In this document: piece by piece, positions 7,356-14,350 of the stretch
How positions within the stretch are numbered: the first letter of the stretch is position 1
How the letters are laid out: each line of letters starts with the position of its first letter
Assembly: GCA_034006965.1 (NCBI GenBank)
Contig: JAVERU010000077.1
Coordinates: 1-14,698 of the forward strand
Direction of reading: 5' to 3'
DNA length: 14,698 nucleotides
Source of the DNA: Perlabentimonas sp034006965
GTDB lineage: Bacteria; Bacteroidota; Bacteroidia; Bacteroidales; Tenuifilaceae
Notes under the pieces: generated by a model
Database searches by the model: none
Seen by the model: the letters and a program-made list of their open reading frames with translations, nothing else
What the model was told of the DNA's origin: nothing
Program-made: the position numbers and the translations under genes

Positions 7356-8744
7356 TTATAAAGGTTTGCCATTTATCAAAACTTCGCCCGTAAAGGCACC
7401 ATGCCCTCTGTTAACGCCACCACCCAGTGGTAACATGCCGTTACAGATATCCTTTAGGGTATTCTCTAATGCTTCCTTTACGTTACCTTCTTTAAGAGCA
7501 TCGTTTGCAGCGAGAAGCGTAAAGGTGAACTTTTGCCCTTTGCCATAGATAACCTCCTCGGAGTATAGCGCACCATCAATTGTGCCTCCAGTAAACCTGT
7601 CGATGGCAACGTGGTTAAGCAACTTATGCTTCACTTCTTTTCTTTCAACTATATCAGAAAATATTACATTGCCTCGTTGCTGATTAATCATTTCTCCTTT
7701 TTCTCTTTCGCCCTCAGAACCAAAAAGGGTTCTAACTGCAAGGTTTTTGCTGCCAATATGGTCTTCTGGCTTGATATCAGCACTATCGGCAAAAACTCCT
7801 TTCAATTTATTGTAATAAAATGCAACCCTATGCGAAATTGCTCCCTTAACAGATGCTGCTGGTATTAGCACAACCTGATCAGTGAACTTAGGTTTGCCTT
7901 TGGAATCCCATTCAATAAAAGTCTCGGATACAGGGGTAATATCTGCCTTTTCGTTTCCAAGACCAGAACCGAATAGGAAGAAATCATCGGGTTTTAACTT
8001 TAGTTCATATTTTGTGAACTTTTCGGTATTGTTTTCTTCTGGTTTATCGAAAGTATCCACAAACCCATTTTTCCAAAAAGAAGTGTCGGACAAGTCCGAT
8101 GATTTATCAAGGTATGCAGATAGTTGTGCCTCATCGTTGAAATCGATTTTAGCAGTTTTGCAGCTAACTACCTTAACTTCGCCAAAGCCACTTCGGGTTC
8201 CGCCACCAATCCTAAACGATTTTGAGTAGAGTTCTTTTAGCACATCCTCAAATTGAGAAAAATTGGAACCTTCTGAAACCATCTCAATCTCAAAGCAAAA
8301 GCGAGTACCTTTATAAACCAACTGCTCATCGAACTTGCCCCCATCGGCTGCAGTTCCCTTGGAGTCTATTCGGCAATGCTGCCTAATGGGGAGGGTTCTG
8401 AATTTGCTGTAAAACTCATCGAAGAAATTGATGTTTTGAAGTCCATCAATTACTTTTCCATCTTTGCCAACCATTTGGGCAGAGGTGAAAATAATTTCCG
8501 AACCTTTGCTATTCTCAGATTTTTTTGATTGAAATCCAAAAAACTCCTTCGCTTTCTCTTCACCGATTGCATGGCGCAGAACACCAGCAATTGAAGTTCC
8601 TGGAATGTATGGCAACCCATTAACATCTGTAGCAACCAGGGCATCGGTCATAATATCCTTCTCGCCCGAGCCAACAGCCAGAGGTGTTGTGGCCTCAAAA
8701 ATTATTCGGGCTAAATATCTATGTTTAAATTTATTCTCTTTCAT
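7356..8744 (-). CDS. tandem Cas7-Cas7 fusion (two RAMP domains in one chain)
   Basis: The 462 residues hold two complete Cas7/RAMP units. Unit 1: TPLAVGSGEKDIMTDALV with the candidate catalytic Asp at about 34, LPYIPGTSIAGVLRHA (44-59) and the G-rich loop RIGGGTRSGFGEV (178-190). Unit 2: FLFGSGLGNEKADITPVSE with Asp at about 268, VLIPAASVKGAISHRVAFYY and LPLGGGVNRGHGAFTGEV (438-455). Cas7 subunits line the crRNA and cut target RNA every 6 nt, so this chain should occupy two backbone positions, like the Cas7-2x of III-D variants. The start is set by AGGAGGG at 8752-8758, 7 nt before ATG 8744, which overlaps the Csx10-like stop in an ATGA junction; an ATG at 8762 is possible but would place that Shine-Dalgarno inside the gene. 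Confidence 0.92.
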   Translation of the reverse strand: MKENKFKHRYLARIIFEATTPLAVGSGEKDIMTDALVATDVNGLPYIPGTSIAGVLRHAIGEEKAKEFFGFQSKKSENSKGSEIIFTSAQMVGKDGKVIDGLQNINFFDEFYSKFRTLPIRQHCRIDSKGTAADGGKFDEQLVYKGTRFCFEIEMVSEGSNFSQFEDVLKELYSKSFRIGGGTRSGFGEVKVVSCKTAKIDFNDEAQLSAYLDKSSDLSDTSFWKNGFVDTFDKPEENNTEKFTKYELKLKPDDFFLFGSGLGNEKADITPVSETFIEWDSKGKPKFTDQVVLIPAASVKGAISHRVAFYYNKLKGVFADSADIKPEDHIGSKNLAVRTLFGSEGEREKGEMINQQRGNVIFSDIVERKEVKHKLLNHVAIDRFTGGTIDGALYSEEVIYGKGQKFTFTLLAANDALKEGNVKEALENTLKDICNGMLPLGGGVNRGHGAFTGEVLINGKPL

Positions 8745-10204
8745 TTCTTTTCCCTCCTGCATATTTTGGCCATCTCGGCGGCAAGGTTAACTATTGCAAA
8801 TTGTGCTTTATCTTCGGGCAATGAGTCAAAGAATTCCTCAAAAGTCTCCTTTCTTTTTCTTTCTTCCCACTTTTCTTTAGCTACACCATGGGTTAAATAG
8901 GCGTAAGGTTTACCATCTTTAGTTTTAGTAAAGAGTTCAAGTTTTAACATATCTTTTTGCGGGTGTTGCATTGCAAGTCTTCTAATATTGCCCCATTGCG
9001 AGGCAAATGTTTTTCCTTTGAAAAGACGTCCACTCTTTTCAACAAAAACATTAACCCTTTCGTAAATCTTGGTTTCTGATTCTTGCTCTTTTTTTTGGTT
9101 CTTGAGATAATCAATCAAAGGGCTTTTTGCTTCAACAAAGATTTGCTTCTTTTCGTCTTGATTTTTTGAATTATTATCAGGCTTTACCACTTGCCAAACA
9201 GCTCTACCGTTGTCACCGTCTTTTACTTCAAAAAAGTCGGGGTTGTAGATTACTTTTCCAAACCCTTCGTTCTGGTAGAAACCAACGTACTCCTTTAAAT
9301 CATCTTCAACTACGGCATCCTTTATTACAATTACACAACCTTTTTCTATTCCGCAACGATCGGTATCCCTTGTTCCTCTTTTGAAATTCCAGGGTGAATA
9401 CTGGAATGTTCGAATTTGTGATTTTTTCCAATCTACTTTGCCATTTACTAACCCAAAATCTTTTAATTCAGGTATGTATGTTGGGTTCCCATAATCATCA
9501 AGAAATATTAACCGCCCATCGGCATAGATAATTAATTCATTATCGGCTTTGCTTGAAGAAACTGAAGTGTACTTCTCTTCTTTAATATCCACCAAACCAT
9601 ATTGGGCAGTTCGCGAGCGTCCAACTCTTTTATTTCCAATAAGTGCACTCTTTAGTTTGGTAATAAGATCTTCTGGCACGTCATCATCATAAGTCAATTC
9701 AAAATACATTTCAATCCCCTTGCGGATAGATTCATAGCCATACAATTGCTCATCTGCTGAGCGACGCTTTTCCCTATCGTATGCCGATTTTATTGCAAAA
9801 TTGTTATCTACCTTAACCTCGGTTGCCTTTTTTTCATTAAAAACATAAAAACCAGTACGGCATTGCTTAAGCTGCTTTTCTTTTAGTTTCTGGTGGTCAT
9901 TAATAGCATGATGAACATATAGTTCTTTCTCAATACTCGATAATTTGGGATATGAAAATGATAAAGGTATTCTTAAAGACCTATTACTTTGAATACCGGG
10001 GTGTGCGTCACCAAATCGAACCTTACCGCTGTGAAATGCTAAAAGCTTCTCTTCATCAGACAGTTCACCATAAACACTAGCAGCAATTCCCAAAAAATTA
10101 CTGCCCGGGATAAAATCTAATGTTTGTAATCGTCCTTTAGTAGCTGCCTTTTGATTTATTATTACATCGGAGAGTAATGTGCATTTAAACTGTATTTTTT
10201 TCAT
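8741..10204 (-). CDS. csx10: Csx10-like Cas5-type RAMP subunit
   Basis: This 487-residue protein probably caps the crRNA 5' handle, as Cas5 proteins do. Features: MKKIQFKCTLLSDVIIN start, DFIPGSNFLGIAA (30-42), a block AYDREKRRSADEQLYGYES (141-159) followed by the strand region, the G-rich loop RVGRSRTAQYGLV (193-205), a second RAMP-like half with GFGKVIYNPDFF, then SQWGNIRRLA (402-411) and a helical end FAIVNLAAEMAKICRREKK. These I associate with Csx10, the III-D marker. The start is decided by GGGAGG at 10212-10217, 7 nt before ATG 10204; an upstream ATG at 10219 sits in a TAATG stop-start overlap with the Cas7 gene and has no such signal. The end overlaps the next gene by 4 nt. Confidence 0.82.
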   Translation of the reverse strand: MKKIQFKCTLLSDVIINQKAATKGRLQTLDFIPGSNFLGIAASVYGELSDEEKLLAFHSGKVRFGDAHPGIQSNRSLRIPLSFSYPKLSSIEKELYVHHAINDHQKLKEKQLKQCRTGFYVFNEKKATEVKVDNNFAIKSAYDREKRRSADEQLYGYESIRKGIEMYFELTYDDDVPEDLITKLKSALIGNKRVGRSRTAQYGLVDIKEEKYTSVSSSKADNELIIYADGRLIFLDDYGNPTYIPELKDFGLVNGKVDWKKSQIRTFQYSPWNFKRGTRDTDRCGIEKGCVIVIKDAVVEDDLKEYVGFYQNEGFGKVIYNPDFFEVKDGDNGRAVWQVVKPDNNSKNQDEKKQIFVEAKSPLIDYLKNQKKEQESETKIYERVNVFVEKSGRLFKGKTFASQWGNIRRLAMQHPQKDMLKLELFTKTKDGKPYAYLTHGVAKEKWEERKRKETFEEFFDSLPEDKAQFAIVNLAAEMAKICRREKK

Positions 10205-10218
10205 TTGTCTGCCTCCCA

Positions 10219-10764
10219 TTAATTATCGATTACGGTTATCTTACATCTACCAAGGCCTCTATTTCTGTTCACGCCCATTCTCTTGATAAACTTTAGTGCT
10301 TTCACAAGGTCCTCACGTATTTCATCAGGCACGTCGTAGATGCTACCCTCCAGTTCACAGGGCACAACCACTTCAATCCGTCTTAAACTATTATCCTTGG
10401 CTATTCCATCCTCCTCAATAGCCGTTGAAGAGATGCTTCGATAAAGGAATTTTGTTGTTTTTTGGCTATCTATGGTTGCTTTTAAGTTGTTTTCGAACTC
10501 TGCATTGTCAAAAAACATTTGTCCCTTTACCATCTTCTCCTTATCATCTTTGAAGAAGCCAAAAGAATTATTGATTTGATCATCATTAGCTAAACCAATG
10601 GTTTCAATGGCCTCCCGAACTAAACCTTTTATTGTTTTTCCTGGGATAAATGGAAAACCATCATTATCCTTTATCACAAGTGCATCAACATCGGCACCCG
10701 CCGCTAGCCCTGAGCCACAATGCCAGTCGGAAAAGAATTGTATTTTATATTTTAGTGTAGCCAT
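10219..10764 (-). CDS. single-domain Cas7 (Csm3/Cmr4-like) RAMP backbone subunit
   Basis: At 181 residues this is a compact Cas7. It shows the first strand and loop FFSDWHCGSGLAAGADVDAL, with Asp27 in the VDAL position that corresponds to the catalytic Asp of Csm3/Cmr4, then DGFPFIPGKTIKGLVREA (35-52) and the C-terminal G-rich loop GVNRNRGLGRCKI (164-176). It should bind the crRNA guide and cleave target RNA. AAGGAGG at 10773-10779 lies 8 nt before the ATG, and the Cas10 stop is 3 nt upstream. Its size is well below the Cas7 fusion next door, so the backbone is built from unlike chains, not from one repeated subunit. Confidence 0.9.
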   Translation of the reverse strand: MATLKYKIQFFSDWHCGSGLAAGADVDALVIKDNDGFPFIPGKTIKGLVREAIETIGLANDDQINNSFGFFKDDKEKMVKGQMFFDNAEFENNLKATIDSQKTTKFLYRSISSTAIEEDGIAKDNSLRRIEVVVPCELEGSIYDVPDEIREDLVKALKFIKRMGVNRNRGLGRCKITVIDN

Positions 10765-10767
10765 AAA

Positions 10768-12285
10768 CTAATCCTCCTTATTGGTGTTTTTAGTTTTTTG
10801 AAAGGTAACTGAATGTATCGAGAGCAAATCGTAAGCTGGGTAAGTAGTTGTACCATTTTGTTCTTTGCCATTTTCAATCCAATTAACTAGTTCTAAAAGT
10901 TCTTTGGATTCTTTTGACTCGCTAAGTCTTAACATAGATTTTAGTCTGTTCATTTTTTGCTTAGCTGCATCAGATTTATCGTAAAGTAACGACATCCATT
11001 GCCTAATATTCGACTTCACAGCATTCCCTTCCTTTGTTGATAGCATTTTGGATTTTATCTGTAATTCATCAATTGAAGGATATACTCTATTATCTAAAAA
11101 GTAGGGACCAAAACTAAAGGATATTTTTTCTTGGGGGTTTAACTCCCTTTTAGCTATCTCTTCATAATCAACCACAAAGCTATCCTGTACCTTATGGAAC
11201 ATTAAACAGGATTTTGGCAATTCATTCTCAGTAATTCCTGCTTTGGCAACTTTTTTTGCAGAGTTGCAAAGATCTTCGGCTAAATCATACCCAAAGTAAA
11301 AAGGGAAAGACGATTTAATAAATGAAATTCCTGCACAGGCAGTTAACTTAGTTTCACTGTTTTTGAACACCTTATTGTTTTTCAAGATATTGCCCAAATA
11401 TGATGATGTATTCTCCTCAAAGGCTTTTAAAAACTCCTTAGTATAGTCAACCGCAAAATCGGCACGGCAAATAGCCGTAAAATCATCACCACCAAGTACA
11501 ATTGGTCTGATGGGTATTTTCTCTTCTTTGTCAATTTCATACTTTTCGCAAATAGCCTTATATGCTACTTGAGCGGCGTTGATTGTAGCCTCGTTAAGGC
11601 TTCTGGAAAATGTGCTATAACCTTTCTCGTTTTTCCCAATTTCCTGAATAACCTTACCCAGACCATTACCATCAGCATGAATTATTGCAATCCAATCGTT
11701 ATGCTTTGTGATATCTTCAATATTGTAGGCAATCTTGCTATGTGGTAAATCAACCCCAAAGCATTCTTTACATAGTTTTTTTGTAGAATTACTATTTCCA
11801 GAATTTGCAATCTCCCTCTTTGCCTTTGTTGAGAGATCCAAATAATCCCCCTTATCGACCTTAACAAGAGGTAATCCGGTTGATCTTGCCCTTTGCATCC
11901 CAATAAAGCCAAGGTTGCTAACAGCTTGCTTGTTGCGTTGAACTTTTAGCCGATTTTCAAGTTCATCAATTACATCGCTAAATCCCTGATCTTCATCGAA
12001 TTTTACAACTGCTTGGCTTATGGTAATACCTGGGGCTAGTTCCATTACCCTGCGAGGAAATTCTTTAGCTGCATTTTTACACTCTCCCTCATCATTAAAA
12101 ATGTGCTTAATATTACCAGCAGCCCTAATAACTGATTGCGCTTTAGTGCCTCCAAACTCATCAAAAGCATCATCGCATATGTTGTTGATTAATTCGCTGG
12201 CACCAACAATGTCTTTTAGCTCATTGGTTTGGAAAATAAAACTTTGTATGCCTTGAACCGAGGCTCCGTATAGGTATTTTGCCAT
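10768..12285 (-). CDS. cas10: Cas10 (Cmr2-like) without HD domain, GGDD palm intact
   Basis: The 505 residues are the large subunit of the type III complex. They open directly with the first ferredoxin-like palm, KYLYGASVQGIQSFIF...LKDIVGASELI (4-33), so the HD nuclease domain found in many Cas10 proteins is absent. LCKECF (171-176) is a half zinc knuckle; I see no second CxxC pair. The active palm has HADGNGLGKVI (203-213) and PIVLGGDDFTAIC (261-273), the GGDD at 265-268 needed for making cyclic oligoadenylate from ATP. The rest is the helical C-terminal domain. Prediction: target RNA binding triggers signalling to the CARF-HEPN protein, with no Cas10 DNase activity. It starts 11 nt after cas6. 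Family assignment is firm; subtype is judged from neighbours. Confidence 0.95.
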   Translation of the reverse strand: MAKYLYGASVQGIQSFIFQTNELKDIVGASELINNICDDAFDEFGGTKAQSVIRAAGNIKHIFNDEGECKNAAKEFPRRVMELAPGITISQAVVKFDEDQGFSDVIDELENRLKVQRNKQAVSNLGFIGMQRARSTGLPLVKVDKGDYLDLSTKAKREIANSGNSNSTKKLCKECFGVDLPHSKIAYNIEDITKHNDWIAIIHADGNGLGKVIQEIGKNEKGYSTFSRSLNEATINAAQVAYKAICEKYEIDKEEKIPIRPIVLGGDDFTAICRADFAVDYTKEFLKAFEENTSSYLGNILKNNKVFKNSETKLTACAGISFIKSSFPFYFGYDLAEDLCNSAKKVAKAGITENELPKSCLMFHKVQDSFVVDYEEIAKRELNPQEKISFSFGPYFLDNRVYPSIDELQIKSKMLSTKEGNAVKSNIRQWMSLLYDKSDAAKQKMNRLKSMLRLSESKESKELLELVNWIENGKEQNGTTTYPAYDLLSIHSVTFQKTKNTNKED

Positions 12286-12296
12286 ATTGTAAAGTT

Positions 12297-12971
12297 TTAG
12301 TTGGTTTTCTTATTTGATTTCACCACCCCAAACCCCACGCTAACGCCCTTGCCCAGCCCGATATGGTTGGGAATAAACACGTTAGTGCCAAACTGTGCAT
12401 TGAAAGCCAGCAGCTTTTGCGATTTGTAGGTTATTGCTTTAGGTTCGTCTAGCTGTTTTATTGAAACTTCAATGGTACGGTCAACGTGCCAATCAACACC
12501 CTTGGCAAACGAAAGAATGTTAGCCTTCAACAGGTTTTCTAAAAAAGAAACCCGATCGGCCAACGATTCAATTTCATTATACTTTCTAACATTGTTCTGA
12601 TTTAAGGCAAGCCAATTGCTAATTCGATAATTAAATTGATGCTCCCAGGCCTGCATTGTGAATTGGTTAAGTTTTAAGGTGGCAACCTTCATTTCCAACT
12701 TCCTATCTCCAATCATTATCGACCAGTCGCGTTTCTCAAAGTACTTGTGGATATGTTCAACGCCCTCCTCTAAGCACATCATGGTAGGTTTTCCACCTAT
12801 CGACTTGTATTGTATTAGCGGGTAACGATATCGATACCCATCGGATAAGTGGTTATGAAAAAGTGTCTCCTCCCTACCTACCTTATCAACCATAGCGCCT
12901 CTAAACGCTACAACCTCGAATGGTTTAATCTGAGCATCGAAGTGGATTTCTAGTATTCTAATTTTCTGCAT
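12297..12971 (-). CDS. cas6: Cas6b-like crRNA-processing endoribonuclease
   Basis: This 224-residue protein should cut the repeat RNA to leave the 8-nt handle on each crRNA. The N-terminal half has LFHNHLSDGYRYRYPLIQYKSIGGKPTMM (37-65), typical of the Cas6b N-terminal domain, with His39 and His41 as possible catalytic residues. The C-terminal end has the Cas6 glycine-rich loop IPNHIGLGKGVSVGFGVV (200-217). It is the first gene of the leftward operon, with no Shine-Dalgarno before ATG 12971. Pairing of this Cas6 with the array at 1-1566 is likely because it is the only processing enzyme present and both lie on the same strand. Confidence 0.88.
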   Translation of the reverse strand: MQKIRILEIHFDAQIKPFEVVAFRGAMVDKVGREETLFHNHLSDGYRYRYPLIQYKSIGGKPTMMCLEEGVEHIHKYFEKRDWSIMIGDRKLEMKVATLKLNQFTMQAWEHQFNYRISNWLALNQNNVRKYNEIESLADRVSFLENLLKANILSFAKGVDWHVDRTIEVSIKQLDEPKAITYKSQKLLAFNAQFGTNVFIPNHIGLGKGVSVGFGVVKSNKKTN

Positions 12972-13067
12972 ATTAATAAGACAAATACAATATTAATCCA
13001 TAATTTTGATTTACAATTTACAGTTTTTCCCTCAATAAAAAAACTGAATCTCAATTAATCATTAAAA
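12972..13067 (-). promoter_or_regulatory. intergenic region upstream of cas6, possible promoter and terminator
   Basis: This AT-rich 96 bp separates the secreted-protein gene from cas6. TGTATTTG on the minus strand (12982-12989) is one base from the TAnnTTTG consensus and lies 10 nt before the cas6 ATG, so the message would be almost leaderless; I find no well-spaced TTTG partner. CAGTTTTT (13021-13028) and AAAAACTG (13039-13046) form an 8-bp AT-rich stem that could end the transcript of the upstream gene. Both are tentative. Confidence 0.35.
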
Positions 13068-13721
13068 CTACATATACACCCCATAAATCGTAAACGGTTT
13101 GTAAACTCGAGCAATTTTCCACCTGCGGTCGATGGCGCTCAGCCCTCCAACCTTCTCGTAATCAATTGGGATGTAGGTCCCCGATGGTATGCCCCAGCCA
13201 TTAAGGGTGTAGTATAGATAGCCTGGCGTTTTGCTGGTTGTTACCTGGGCTATGCAAACAGCGTGCTTATTTACGGTAACTCTGCCAAACATGGCAACGT
13301 AGGCCACAACGCCATGGTAGTTCAGCATGCAGGTGGTCATAATGGCAAAATCTTCGCAATCGCCTCCGCCTTGCGCTACAAAGTCATCGGGGTGGAGGGC
13401 GGTTGCATTCTCCTTATACCTAAAGCTCCGCTTTAGCCAGCGCTGAAAATTTCTTAGCTCTGCCACCGAAATCTTACCGTCTCTATTGGAGTCGGCATTC
13501 CGAAATATTTGGAGGGTACCCTCGCTGATATTCTCACCAGTATTACCTTTTACAGTATTGCTGTAAACAAATTGAAGCTCCTGCACCCCATTATAATTGT
13601 AGTAATTGACCGATTGGGCAACAGAGCCAAAACCGCTAGCAAGGCCGAAAACTATTGCTGCAAATCGGAGATTAATTGCATTTGCTAAATTCATACGCTT
13701 CATGCTACATCTTTTCAACAT
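13068..13721 (-). CDS. secreted EF-hand plus transglutaminase-like cysteine protein
   Basis: The 217 residues begin with a basic stretch and a hydrophobic segment FAAIVFGLASGFG followed by SVAQS, a likely signal peptide, so the protein is exported. DSNRDGKISVAEL (77-89) is a canonical EF-hand calcium loop. Next is a transglutaminase-like fold: GGGDCEDFAIM with the nucleophile Cys, NKHAVCI with the His, and IPIDYEKVGGL with the Asp. Such proteins may be peptidases or cross-linkers; the substrate cannot be told. The start may be ATG 13721, 13703 or 13694. The 13703 ATG follows a small ORF stop with only a C between (TAGCATG), which favours it. Nothing links this gene to the CRISPR system, from which it is separated by a gap. 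Confidence 0.78.
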   Translation of the reverse strand: MLKRCSMKRMNLANAINLRFAAIVFGLASGFGSVAQSVNYYNYNGVQELQFVYSNTVKGNTGENISEGTLQIFRNADSNRDGKISVAELRNFQRWLKRSFRYKENATALHPDDFVAQGGGDCEDFAIMTTCMLNYHGVVAYVAMFGRVTVNKHAVCIAQVTTSKTPGYLYYTLNGWGIPSGTYIPIDYEKVGGLSAIDRRWKIARVYKPFTIYGVYM

Positions 13722-13788
13722 ACAGGAAAAAGGATTCTTCGTTCACCTGAATGGTGTACTTAAGCGCCCCCTGCTCATTATAATACAT
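13705..13788 (-). CDS. tiny ORF (27 codons) ahead of the transglutaminase-like gene
   Basis: An ATG at 13788 opens a 27-codon frame, MYYNEQGALKYTIQ and so on to FFLYVEKM, ending at TAG 13705-13707, one base before an ATG of the next gene. Its composition looks protein-like, and the open frame extends five codons upstream of the ATG to another stop. It could be a real small protein, a leader peptide coupled to the next gene, or the C-terminal remnant of a gene broken near the repeat element at 13839. I cannot decide. Confidence 0.35.
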   Translation of the reverse strand: MYYNEQGALKYTIQVNEESFFLYVEKM

Positions 13789-13838
13789 TATGATAATCCG
13801 CTATAATGCCTATGACAAATGAGTTGATTAAAATGACA

Positions 13839-13962
13839 CGTCATTGCGAATCCGCCAGCCGGCGGATGAAGCAATCTTTTAACTAACAGTATTTTATAGA
13901 TTGCTTCGACCCTCAAAGCACGAGGGTTTGACTTCATCGAGCACTTCGTGGTTCGTATGACG
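13839..13962. repeat. imperfect palindromic interspersed repeat element, about 124 bp
   Basis: CGTCATTGCG at 13839 faces CGTATGACG at 13954-13962 as decayed outer ends. GAAGCAATCT (13868-13877) is a perfect inverted match of AGATTGCTTC (13898-13907). Each arm has its own small hairpin: CCGCC-agcc-GGCGG and ACCCTC-aaagcac-GAGGGT. This layout matches a dispersed intergenic element (MITE/REP-like) that I know from Bacteroidetes genomes. No coding capacity. The transcript could fold into a long cruciform-like structure and act as a terminator or RNA-stability element. Confidence 0.75.
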
Positions 13963-13994
13963 CAAAGGCTTTAGGTACCATAACGGACAATCAT

Positions 13995-14315
13995 TTAATA
14001 CATAAACTCTCTATAGGATATCATAACCATATCCTTAGTGCTTTTTAAGGTTTCAACCACCTCCGGACCCCCCTCTATGCTGTATACATATACCTGCACA
14101 TTGCAAACCCCATCGTCATCAAAAAAGTAAACCACTATTTCATTGTCAGTTTCTTGAACCAGATGGTTTCCATGGCCTTTATCCCTCTCTATAGCCTCGG
14201 GAACCTCATCACGTATCTCCTTCAATGTCATCCCTACCCTAAGCCGCACCTCGCTTTGGGCCAATGCTGTTGTGGCAATAATCATAAGCAATACTACTAG
14301 TAACGTTCTCATCAT
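13995..14315 (-). CDS. small exported protein of unknown function
   Basis: I do not recognise a family. From the ATG at 14315 the protein has 106 residues: MMRTLLVVLLMIIATTALAQS is a clear signal peptide with cleavage after ALA, followed by an 85-residue mature domain with VRLRVGMTLKEIRDEVPEA and an alternating strand pattern (EIVVYFFDDDGVCNVQVYVY). That pattern recalls small beta-rich periplasmic domains of the BamE/SmpA-like size class, but I would not assign it. A TTG at 14354 would overlap the upstream gene by 4 nt and put 13 residues before the signal peptide; the ATG is more natural. It is probably co-transcribed with the gene at the right edge. Confidence 0.7.
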   Translation of the reverse strand: MMRTLLVVLLMIIATTALAQSEVRLRVGMTLKEIRDEVPEAIERDKGHGNHLVQETDNEIVVYFFDDDGVCNVQVYVYSIEGGPEVVETLKSTKDMVMISYREFMY

Positions 14316-14350
14316 ATACCTTTTAAATGGATAATTTTTTACCGTACTAA

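Noticed and set aside
10205..10219. The upstream ATG (10219) as the start of the Csx10-like gene
   Set aside because: The GGGAGG at 10212-10217 would lie inside the gene; it is ideally placed for ATG 10204.
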